Origin: Verrucomicrobiota bacterium
Lineage (GTDB): Bacteria; Verrucomicrobiota; Verrucomicrobiia; Verrucomicrobiales; DEV007
NCBI GenBank assembly: GCA_003402735.1
Contig: QQNE01000021.1
Location: forward strand, 1-48,717
Direction of reading: 5' to 3'
DNA: 48,717 nt
Position numbers and translations under genes: made by a program. The notes under the pieces are model-generated. The model was not told the origin of the DNA. It saw nothing but the letters and a program-made list of their open reading frames with translations, and ran no database searches. Shown piece after piece: positions 34,145-41,681 of this stretch; within the stretch, counting starts at the first letter, position 1, and each line of letters starts with the position of its first letter.

Positions 34145-35343
34145 TTCCGATTTTCCATCAACCAATGGCGCGGCACCTCGCGGACCTTGCCCTGGATCTC
34201 CCATCCGACAAAAGACTCCGGTTCAACCGGGGCCTTCGCCGGTTGCCCAGGCCAAACATCCCCATTTTTCAGGCGCAATCCCCCCGAAACCGACTTCGCC
34301 TCCCCAGGCACGCGGATCCCGGCAAGCTCTTCCACTGGAATCCTGATTTCTCCCTCCGGAGACACCACCGCGGAGAGGGTTTGTCCCGGCACGGCCACGG
34401 CAGCGAAATGATACCCGTCCCGGGTTGTCCAGGTGCGACCGTCAAAACTGGCGATCTCGTCCGCAGCAAGGCGGATCGTCCCAAGTGCCCCGGTGAGAAT
34501 CAGCGGTTCCCGTCCCGGCTCAGTGATGTGGCGGCACTCCCCGGAGCGCAAGCGCCAAACCGCCCCGCCGGTCCCGCCCGAAAACGCGGCTGGCTGGGCA
34601 AAATTCCTCAGCTCCCCCGAAACCTGGGGCAGTTGCAACCGCCCCGAAGAGAACCACCCGGAAAAAGGCTCTTCCTCGGGCGGCATTCCGGGCATTGACC
34701 GGCGCTGGCTCATCGCATGAAAGAGGCGCAGACTGGCTCCGGGAGCCAACTCGCACTCGAAGCGGACGCCGAAGTCCTGGCCGTCGGCCTGCAGCACCGG
34801 TTCCAGCCCATCGCCGTCACCGAGCAATAGGAAGAGATCGCTATCACCATCCCGCGGAGCGAAGGTGAGGAACGCGCCTGCCGAAGGCTGCAAGGCATTG
34901 GAAATCCGGGCCTTGCCTCCGAACGCAGCCCAGGAACGCCACGGAACCCGGAACCGGGTGGAGAGTTGCAGAGAGAGCGGCCGGACCGCATCCGACTCGT
35001 TGCGCACTTCCTCGAGATGACAGGCCGCCGCCCGTTCAGGATCGATCCAAACTTCACGCCGGACCCGCCAGTGCGGCCCGCACCGCCCCGTGAATGCATG
35101 ATGTCCGTGGCGGCTCTCGACCCGCTCCGTGAGAAACCGTTCGCCGGCAATGGTGAGTTGATTGGCCGAATCGAAAACATTTCCCCCGGAGGAATAAAAC
35201 GAGCCCGCAGAAGTCAGCTGCCAGGGATACCCGAGACCGTCCCGCTCCACCGGAAACCGTTGCGGAACGGGATCGACGGGTTGCCAGGGAACCTCCGCAT
35301 GCGCCGAGACGAGGCCGAGCAAGGCGATGAGGCCGCGCTTCAT
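34141..35343 (-). CDS. Secreted protein of unknown function, paralogue of downstream neighbour
   Basis: 400 residues, signal peptide MKRGLIALLGLVSAHA. It shares with the next gene a beta-rich first module (REVWIDPERA and ELAPGASLRLFHAMS strands) and one strand-loop unit (LRLKNGDVWPGQP), but lacks the extra units and the HEAT-like tail. The frame is open far upstream across DUF423; the ATG at 35343 overlaps the DUF423 stop by ATGA and begins a signal peptide. No known family recognised. Confidence 0.8.
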   Translation of the reverse strand: MKRGLIALLGLVSAHAEVPWQPVDPVPQRFPVERDGLGYPWQLTSAGSFYSSGGNVFDSANQLTIAGERFLTERVESRHGHHAFTGRCGPHWRVRREVWIDPERAAACHLEEVRNESDAVRPLSLQLSTRFRVPWRSWAAFGGKARISNALQPSAGAFLTFAPRDGDSDLFLLLGDGDGLEPVLQADGQDFGVRFECELAPGASLRLFHAMSQRRSMPGMPPEEEPFSGWFSSGRLQLPQVSGELRNFAQPAAFSGGTGGAVWRLRSGECRHITEPGREPLILTGALGTIRLAADEIASFDGRTWTTRDGYHFAAVAVPGQTLSAVVSPEGEIRIPVEELAGIRVPGEAKSVSGGLRLKNGDVWPGQPAKAPVEPESFVGWEIQGKVREVPRHWLMENRK

Positions 35344-35699
35344 TCCTTGAGGGAGGAACGGTTCAAAAACAGGGCCGCCCAGGCCACCAGGAAGGCCAAG
35401 CCCCCGAGCGGCGTCACCGCCCCGAGCACCTTCAACCCGGTGAGGCAGAGCAGATAAAGAGAGCCGCTGAAGAGGAGAATCCCGGTGGTCATGCCCCAGC
35501 CGACGACCCTTGACGGAGGCATTCGCCCGCAGGAAATCGCAACCAAAAGCGCGGCGTGAATCAAGTGGTAAAACACCGCTTTCTCCCAGGTATCGACCCG
35601 CCCGGTGGCCTCCAGTTGGCCGCGCAATCCATGGGCGCCGAAAGCCCCCAGCAACACCCCCAGAAAACCAAACGCGGCCCCAAGTCGCGACCAATTCAT
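35340..35699 (-). CDS. DUF423 membrane protein (YgdD-like)
   Basis: 119 residues with four hydrophobic segments. AAFGFLGVLLGAFGAHGLR at the N terminus and FYHLIHAALLVAIS in helix 2 are the DUF423 signature. Small inner-membrane protein; function unknown. Start at the ATG 35699, behind a GGGGAG ribosome-binding site; a GTG at 35717 overlapping the E2 stop is the alternative. Confidence 0.9.
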   Translation of the reverse strand: MNWSRLGAAFGFLGVLLGAFGAHGLRGQLEATGRVDTWEKAVFYHLIHAALLVAISCGRMPPSRVVGWGMTTGILLFSGSLYLLCLTGLKVLGAVTPLGGLAFLVAWAALFLNRSSLKE

Positions 35700-35713
35700 T
35701 TCCGTGTCTCCCC

Positions 35714-36979
35714 TCACAACGTTTCCGGCCTCTGCAACAAATCCGCCACCCGGCTGAGGAGCCGCCCCGCAGCCCCGCCGTCGAGAATCCGGTGATCAAA
35801 GCTCAGCGTCAACTCGGCTTCCGTTGCCGGGACAAAGGCCTCCACTTCATCGCTCCAAACCGGTTTCTTGCGCCCAGCCCCCAAACCGAGCACCAGGTTC
35901 TGTTCCGGCAAGGGAATCGGCGTGGCCCAAACCAAGCCAAAGGTTCCAAAATTCGTGACCGTCGCAATCCCGGTTCCCGTCGCCTCCAACGAAAGTTTCC
36001 TCGATTGCGCCTGCTTCACCAACTGATTGTAAGGCTCCACCATCTCTCTGAGGGGCTTGTTGTCCACCTCCCGGATGATCGGGACCAGCACTCCGTCATC
36101 GACCTCCACCGCAAAGCCGATATCGATCGAGCGCGGATGAATGATCTTTCCACCCACCAACCGCCCGCCCACGGCGGTGTTCTCTGCGATCGCCATGGCC
36201 AGCGCGCGAATCACGTAAAGAGTCGGCCCCGGCTTGTTCGGGGACTGCTTCCGATGCAAAAGCAACCGGTCGAGCAGGACCGGCCGACCCACCGTGGCCA
36301 GCGGCCGCAAACAGCTCCGACGCATCGCGTCCGCCACCGCAATCCGCATCGGAGATGCGTCGGATTGGGCATGACTGTCGAGCTGCCGCACGAATTTCTC
36401 AAAGTCCTCAACGGTCACGCGCCCCCCAGCCCCGGTCCCGGCGATGCCGCTGAGGTCCGCAGCGTTCAATCCAAGTTCCTGCATCCGCGCCTTCATCCTA
36501 GGCGACAAATAGGTCGCCCCGGTCGCATTGGCCGGCACCGGCAACCCCACCGTCGGTCGCACCCCCGTCGGCTCGGCCACCGTGAAGGTATCCTCCTCGT
36601 GGACCTGAAAATGAACGCCCGCAGTGGATTCCCCCGGCTTGGCATTGGTCGGCTCGGCGGCGCGGCGATTGGCCGGGGCCTTCCGGTTCCCCCGGGCTGG
36701 CCCGGGGTCCTTGAAGCCCGCTCTGGCGGCATCGGCGGCGGTCACCTCCAGATACCCGAGCGTCGCACCAACCGGATAACTGGCATCGAGCACCGCGATG
36801 ATCTCTACCACTTTTCCCCGGCACGGCACGGTGACGCCCATGTTGGTCTTGTTGGTCTCGACCTCCATCACTTCCTGGTCACCCTCCACCCGTTCCTGAG
36901 GCTTGACCCGGATGGACCGAACGACGGCCTCGGCGATGGCTTCGCCCAACTGCGGCATGAGGATCGGGATGCGCGGCAT
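35714..36979 (-). CDS. 2-oxoacid dehydrogenase E2 (dihydrolipoyl acyltransferase)
   Basis: 421 residues. Lipoyl domain at 1-80 with the lipoylated Lys44 in EVETNK. Linker, then a peripheral-subunit-binding domain (about 158-195; LSPRMKARMQELGL and GTGAGGRVTVEDFEKFV). The catalytic domain ends with SFDHRILDGG, the H-x-x-x-D-G active site. It transfers the acyl group from TPP-bound E1 to CoA. With the two E1 genes directly upstream it makes a pyruvate or branched-chain/acetoin-type complex; which one is not clear. E3 is not in the window. Confidence 0.92.
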   Translation of the reverse strand: MPRIPILMPQLGEAIAEAVVRSIRVKPQERVEGDQEVMEVETNKTNMGVTVPCRGKVVEIIAVLDASYPVGATLGYLEVTAADAARAGFKDPGPARGNRKAPANRRAAEPTNAKPGESTAGVHFQVHEEDTFTVAEPTGVRPTVGLPVPANATGATYLSPRMKARMQELGLNAADLSGIAGTGAGGRVTVEDFEKFVRQLDSHAQSDASPMRIAVADAMRRSCLRPLATVGRPVLLDRLLLHRKQSPNKPGPTLYVIRALAMAIAENTAVGGRLVGGKIIHPRSIDIGFAVEVDDGVLVPIIREVDNKPLREMVEPYNQLVKQAQSRKLSLEATGTGIATVTNFGTFGLVWATPIPLPEQNLVLGLGAGRKKPVWSDEVEAFVPATEAELTLSFDHRILDGGAAGRLLSRVADLLQRPETL

Positions 36980-37010
36980 GGTATCAGCCCAAGAAAATCA
37001 CCCCAAGCGT

Positions 37011-37976
37011 TCAGAAACCAAGAAGTTTTCTCAAAGCTGTGGTGATTGAAGCGGCGGTGGGACGGTGCGCGGCCCACAAATTCGGGTGGTATGGAATCGG
37101 CGTGTCCCGGGAATTCAGCCGGAGGGGAGGCGCATCCAACAAGTGAAACCCTTCCCCGACGACCCGAGCGATCACCTCCGCGTTCAGTCCGCCCCAGGGG
37201 AACGACTCCGCCACGCAGAGAATCCGTCCGGTCCGGGCCACCGAAGCCAGAATGGTGTCGGTATCGATCGGTTTGGCGGAACGGAGATCGACAACCTCGA
37301 TATCCCAGGACTCTTCCGCGAGTTGATTGGCGGCCTTGAGGGCCTCGTGCATCATGGCGCTGGCGGTCACCACCGTGGCGTGGGTCCCGGCCCGAGCGAT
37401 GCGCGCCTTGCCGATCGGCAGGCTCTCGGTGGGAAGTTTTTCGGCCTTGAGATGGTAATAGAGGAGCTTGTGCTCACAGAAAATCACCGGGTCATCGAGT
37501 TGCACCGCGTCGAGCAGCATGGTGTAAGCATCCTCCACGGTGGCGGGCATGAGCACCACCAGCCCTGGGAAATGCGCGTAAAGTGACTCCAGGCTCTGGC
37601 TGTGGAACGGTCCTGACCCCTTGTTCCCGCCGCTCGGCAAGCGAATCACGAAAGGAACGGGCACCCCGGTCCGGTAAAAGTGCGTTCCCGCCTGATTGAC
37701 GATCTGATTGAAGGCGAGCGAGGAGAAATCCGCGAACTGCATCTCGATGATCGGGCGCATGCCATCAATGGCGGCCCCGATGGCCAAGCCGACCATCGCG
37801 TCTTCACTGATGGGACTGTCCAGCACCCGTCCCGGGAACTCCTCGGCCAGTCGTTTGGTGGCCTTGAAAGCCCCGCCGAATCCGGCGATGTCCTGGCCGT
37901 AGAGGAAGACCCGCTCGTCTTGGGCCAGAGCCTTGGCCTGGGCCTCACGGATTGCGTCCAAGTAGGTCACATTCAT
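37011..37976 (-). CDS. 2-oxoacid dehydrogenase E1 beta subunit
   Basis: 321 residues, transketolase pyrimidine-binding domain then C-terminal domain. Seen: YGQDIAGFGGAF, RVLDSPISEDAMVGLAIGAA with the cofactor Glu, FHSQSLESLYAHFPG and VVTASAMMHEALKAA. It pairs with E1 alpha to decarboxylate a 2-oxo acid with thiamine diphosphate. The ATG at 37976 overlaps the E1 alpha stop by ATGA. Confidence 0.93.
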   Translation of the reverse strand: MNVTYLDAIREAQAKALAQDERVFLYGQDIAGFGGAFKATKRLAEEFPGRVLDSPISEDAMVGLAIGAAIDGMRPIIEMQFADFSSLAFNQIVNQAGTHFYRTGVPVPFVIRLPSGGNKGSGPFHSQSLESLYAHFPGLVVLMPATVEDAYTMLLDAVQLDDPVIFCEHKLLYYHLKAEKLPTESLPIGKARIARAGTHATVVTASAMMHEALKAANQLAEESWDIEVVDLRSAKPIDTDTILASVARTGRILCVAESFPWGGLNAEVIARVVGEGFHLLDAPPLRLNSRDTPIPYHPNLWAAHRPTAASITTALRKLLGF

Positions 37977-39031
37977 GCGCCCAGATTCCCCTCGCAGAGA
38001 TGTCTTACCGAAAGCGCGCACCACGTCTCCCCCATCGGGTCCGGCAACGGCTCGGAAACGACCTGCTCCAGCACTTCTTCCACCTGACCGACCGCTTCCG
38101 ACCTCCAAGTGGCCAGGTCTGCGTCATCGGCCCATCCGCGCTCCAGAAGGAGCTTTGCCGCCAGTTCGATGCAATCCCCGCCCAACGAACTCTTGCGCAC
38201 GGATGCGGGGACATAAGAGGCGTCATCGTGTTCCCCGTGACCACTGAGACGCAGCAGGGAACCCACCACCAGTTGCGGGCCATCCCCACGCCGGGCCCGG
38301 CGAACCGCCTCCCCAAACGTGTCCAGGCATTCCTCGAGGTCGGTGCCGTCACATCGGTAACCCATCACGCCGTAACCCGCCGCTCGATCCACCAGATCGG
38401 CGCAGGCATACTGACGATCATTCGGCGTGGAATAGGCGAATTGATTGTTGGCCACCGCCACCACCAACGGCAGCTTTTCCACCGCCGCCTGGTTCATGGC
38501 CTCGTGAAACGCCCCGGTCGAAGTCGCTCCATCCCCCACGCACGCCGCGCCAACCTGCCCCGGAATCCCGCGCAAACGTCGCGACAACAAGACCCCGTTC
38601 ACCACCGAGACCATCGCACCCAAATGACTGATCATGGCCAACATCCCTTCCCGGGGCCGACCGCGGTGGATGTTTCCGTCCCGCCCCCGCATCGGTCCCA
38701 AGGGAGAACCAAGATACGTCCGGATCGGATCGATCAACGCCTCTCCGAACGCCAAACGCCCCGCCATGTCACGGATGAGCGGCGCATAGACATCCCCCCC
38801 GGACTGATCCAGATGAACCGCCAAGGCCGCGCTGAATGCCTCTTGCCCCCGACCCAAGTAGACGCCGCCAACGATCTTTCCTGACCTGTAGAGACTGGCC
38901 AACTTGTCCTCCAGGACCCGGGCAAGCAGCATCCACTTGTAGGTGGGAAGAAACAGTTTGTGCGGCGCGGAGGTCTGGTGTTTCGAGCCAGCCCGTGACG
39001 AGGGCGACCGATGAGTCTTCGCGGCGGACAC
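37973..39031 (-). CDS. 2-oxoacid dehydrogenase E1 alpha subunit
   Basis: 352 residues from a GTG at 39031. The thiamine-diphosphate motif is GDGATSTGAFHEAMN to AVANNQFAYSTP (GDG...NN), and YLGRGQEAFSAAL contains the conserved region near the N terminus. SGHGEHDDASYV is the phosphorylation-loop region. First gene of a run of eight minus-strand genes down to 29481. The divergent 138-bp gap to the DUF58 gene should hold its promoter. Confidence 0.93.
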   Translation of the reverse strand: MSAAKTHRSPSSRAGSKHQTSAPHKLFLPTYKWMLLARVLEDKLASLYRSGKIVGGVYLGRGQEAFSAALAVHLDQSGGDVYAPLIRDMAGRLAFGEALIDPIRTYLGSPLGPMRGRDGNIHRGRPREGMLAMISHLGAMVSVVNGVLLSRRLRGIPGQVGAACVGDGATSTGAFHEAMNQAAVEKLPLVVAVANNQFAYSTPNDRQYACADLVDRAAGYGVMGYRCDGTDLEECLDTFGEAVRRARRGDGPQLVVGSLLRLSGHGEHDDASYVPASVRKSSLGGDCIELAAKLLLERGWADDADLATWRSEAVGQVEEVLEQVVSEPLPDPMGETWCALSVRHLCEGNLGA

Positions 39032-39090
39032 GCGGGTTACTCTAAAGAACGGCTTTGGCCCGGTGCAACCGAATTCATGAGACAGACCCC

Positions 39091-39117
39091 AGAATCAGGG
39101 ATTCTCCGGATACCGGA
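39091..39117. promoter_or_regulatory. Two abutting inverted repeats in the dehydrogenase/Bat divergent gap
   Basis: AGAATC-AGG-GATTCT (39091-39105) is directly followed, sharing one base, by TCCGG-ATA-CCGGA (39105-39117); both arms are perfect with 3-base spacers. Candidate operator or overlapping operators for the divergent operons in 39032-39169. No -35/-10 pair is clear there. Confidence 0.35.
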
Positions 39118-39169
39118 TCCGAATTCCAGATTGCGGCGATCGTCCAACTGGCCCACAGTCGACTTCCCG

Positions 39170-40066
39170 ATGAGACCGGACGAAGAGGCCGAAATCCAAG
39201 CCATCATCAAGAAGGTCCGCCGCATCGAGCTGAAGACCAGGGGCTTGGTGACCGGTGGAATCGCCGGCAGATACCATTCCTCCTTCAAGGGCGAAGGCTT
39301 GGATTTCGAGGATCTCCGGGAATATCAACACGGGGACGAAGTCCGCGCCATCGATTGGAACGTCACCGCCCGGATCGGCACCCCGTTCATCAAGAATTTC
39401 TCCGAGGAACGCGAAATGAGCGTGTTTCTCCTGGTCGATGTCAGTGATTCCATGGACTTCGGCAGCGTCGCGCTCAGCAAACGGGAACTGGCCGCCGAAA
39501 TCGCTGCCGTGTTCGCCTTCAGCGCCATCCAAAATCGGGACAAAGTGGGTCTCATCCTCTTCAGTGGCGACGTCAATCTCTGTTTGCCGCCGCGACGCGG
39601 TGCGGGCCAAGGCCTGCGCATCATCCGGGAGATCCTGCACCAACGCTCCCAAAGCCCTCTGACCAACGCCAGTCACGCCCTGCGCAGCCTCACCAACGTG
39701 GCCCGCCGCCGCTCCCTGGCCATTCTGATCAGCGATTTCCTCTTTGAACTCCGCAGCGAAAGCCTCCGGTCCGCCGGGGCCCGGCACGATCTGGTGGCTG
39801 TCCAGGTCAGCGATCCGGCCGAACGCGAACTCCCGGCCGTGGGCTGGCTCCGGTTGCGCGATCCGGAAACTGGACTGCACCGGGAAGTCAACACCTCAGA
39901 CCGGGCGCTGCGCCAGGCTTATGCGACGGAGCGGCGGCGCTGGCAGGACGAGGTCGAGGTCTTCTTCCGGCGACATTCGGTGGACCTGATCAAGGCCGGC
40001 ACAGAGGGCGATTACCTTCCCGCTTTGCATTCGTTTTTCCGCCGCCGGGTGGCCACGAGGAACTGA
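39170..40066 (+). CDS. DUF58 domain protein, first gene of Bat operon
   Basis: 298 residues. The DUF58 core is present: GRYHSSFKGEGLDFEDLREY, HGDEVRAIDWNVTARIGTPF and a VWA-like part with LLVDVSDSMDFG (D-x-S-x-S). It normally works with the AAA+ ATPase MoxR and with Bat proteins in envelope stress, metalloenzyme maturation or protein assembly. No moxR gene precedes it here. The ATG at 39170 matches the family start; the frame upstream runs into the intergenic gap. Confidence 0.9.
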   Translation: MRPDEEAEIQAIIKKVRRIELKTRGLVTGGIAGRYHSSFKGEGLDFEDLREYQHGDEVRAIDWNVTARIGTPFIKNFSEEREMSVFLLVDVSDSMDFGSVALSKRELAAEIAAVFAFSAIQNRDKVGLILFSGDVNLCLPPRRGAGQGLRIIREILHQRSQSPLTNASHALRSLTNVARRRSLAILISDFLFELRSESLRSAGARHDLVAVQVSDPAERELPAVGWLRLRDPETGLHREVNTSDRALRQAYATERRRWQDEVEVFFRRHSVDLIKAGTEGDYLPALHSFFRRRVATRN

Positions 40067-40087
40067 TCTCCACGCAGAAACGGCAGC

Positions 40088-40681
40088 ATGGGCGAGACAC
40101 CAACGCAACAGGCCGGCACGATTCCGGATCTGCCTTCGGGTTTGGCGGAACCGGAAGCGCCGCCCCACTGGGTCTGGATCGCGTTGCGCCCGGACCTGTT
40201 CGGGCTGCCTCCCTGGGCCGTGACCGGCATCTACCTCGCCGAGATTTTCCTCCTGGTTCTGTTGTTCCAACTGATTTGGCGGGTCCTCTCTCTGGCCAAG
40301 CCGCGTCCCTCCGCTCCTTCGCTGCCCGCACCGGATGAAGAGGCCACCGCCGCGCTGGCCACGCTCAGAAACCGGGCCAGTGCCCCAGTCCGCGAGCTGG
40401 CCATCCTCCTCAGCTCCATCGTCCGCCGCTTTGCGGAAAGGGAATACGGAATCGCCCTGACCACGCAGACGCAGGAAGAGTTCTCGGCCCTGCTCTCCAT
40501 CTGCCCCGACGCCTTGCCCCAGCGATTCGCCGCAGATCTGCGTGCCTTTCTGGACGCGTGCGATCAGGCCAAATTCAAACCGGGGGCGAACCAGGAAGAG
40601 TTCAAACAACAGCTCTGGAACCAGGCAACCCGCCTGATCCAGAAGTGGCCAAAGCCCGTTCACCAGGATGAATCCCCCTGA
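40088..40681 (+). CDS. DUF4381-like membrane protein
   Basis: 197 residues: a Pro-rich N terminus, one membrane segment (about 45-68; AVTGIYLAEIFLLVLLFQL), then a helical cytoplasmic domain (PVRELAILLSSIVRRFAERE). The position between DUF58 and the first VWA gene and the one-helix layout match DUF4381 proteins of Bat operons; sequence similarity is weak by eye. Its end overlaps the next start by 14 bp. Confidence 0.75.
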   Translation: MGETPTQQAGTIPDLPSGLAEPEAPPHWVWIALRPDLFGLPPWAVTGIYLAEIFLLVLLFQLIWRVLSLAKPRPSAPSLPAPDEEATAALATLRNRASAPVRELAILLSSIVRRFAEREYGIALTTQTQEEFSALLSICPDALPQRFAADLRAFLDACDQAKFKPGANQEEFKQQLWNQATRLIQKWPKPVHQDESP

Positions 40682-41672
40682 ACAAAGTTTTGGATTTCAG
40701 CATCCCTGGGTGCTTTTCCTCCTGGCGCTGCTTCCCCTGCTCGGACTGCTGCGGGGCCGGACCGGAAGCGGCGCTTCCGTCACTTTTTCCTCCCTGCAAA
40801 TCCTCAGCAAACTCGGAAAACAAACCAGGCCCCGCTGGGCAGGTTTCAGCTATCCCCTGCCCCTCGGCTTGCTCCTGGCCCTCGGCATCGTCGCCCTGGC
40901 CAGGCCCCAGCACCTCGACAAATACAAGGTGGTCAAGGAGAGCGGCGTCGAATTGATCGTGGCCATCGATGTCTCCCGCTCCATGCTCGTGGAGGACATC
41001 CCTTACGAAGGCAAACTGGTAAATCGCCTCACCGCCTCCCGCGCCGTGATCCGCAACTTCCTCCGCCGACGCCCGATGGACCGGATCGGCTTGGTCGCTT
41101 TCGCGGGCCGTCCCTACCTCGTCAGCCCCATCACGCTCGACCACGAATGGCTTCAGGACAGCCTCAGCCGCATCACCATCGGCCTGGTCGAGGACGGCAC
41201 CGCTATCGGATCCGTCATCGCCGCCTCCGCCAAACGCCTCGACAAACGGGAGGCCAAGAGCAAGGTCATCGTCTTGCTCACCGACGGCGCCAACAATTCC
41301 GGGAACCTGGCCCCCGTCACCGCCGCCGAACTGGCCAATCAACTCGGCATCAAGATCCACACCATCGCCGTCGGAACCCCCGGACGTCACACCATCCCCA
41401 CCAGCAGCGGCCCTCTCTCCCTCAATCAGGAATTCGATCTCGAAACCCTCCGCGGCATCGCCAAGGCGGCTGGAGGTGAATCCTTCATGGCTCAGGACAT
41501 TGAAAACCTGGAAAAAATCTTCGATTACATCGATTCTCTCGAAACCACCGAACGCACCGCCAGGATCCGAATCGATCCCACGGACATGTTCGCCCCACTC
41601 GTGGTGCTCATGATCGCCCTGGCGTTGTTCCGGTCCGTCAGCCAGGAATCTTGGCTGCGCCGTTCCCCTTGA
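40668..41672 (+). CDS. BatA-like VWA membrane protein
   Basis: 334 residues. Two N-terminal membrane segments (HPWVLFLLALLPLLGLL and PLPLGLLLALGIVALARPQ), a VWA domain with Asp101 in AIDVSRSM and LLTDGANNSG, and a C-terminal membrane segment (LVVLMIALALFRS). Layout and motifs match BatA of Bacteroides aerotolerance operons. It probably binds a metal ion through the complete MIDAS and forms a complex with the next VWA protein. Confidence 0.9.
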   Translation: MNPPEQSFGFQHPWVLFLLALLPLLGLLRGRTGSGASVTFSSLQILSKLGKQTRPRWAGFSYPLPLGLLLALGIVALARPQHLDKYKVVKESGVELIVAIDVSRSMLVEDIPYEGKLVNRLTASRAVIRNFLRRRPMDRIGLVAFAGRPYLVSPITLDHEWLQDSLSRITIGLVEDGTAIGSVIAASAKRLDKREAKSKVIVLLTDGANNSGNLAPVTAAELANQLGIKIHTIAVGTPGRHTIPTSSGPLSLNQEFDLETLRGIAKAAGGESFMAQDIENLEKIFDYIDSLETTERTARIRIDPTDMFAPLVVLMIALALFRSVSQESWLRRSP

Positions 41673-41681
41673 TCCCCTCCG

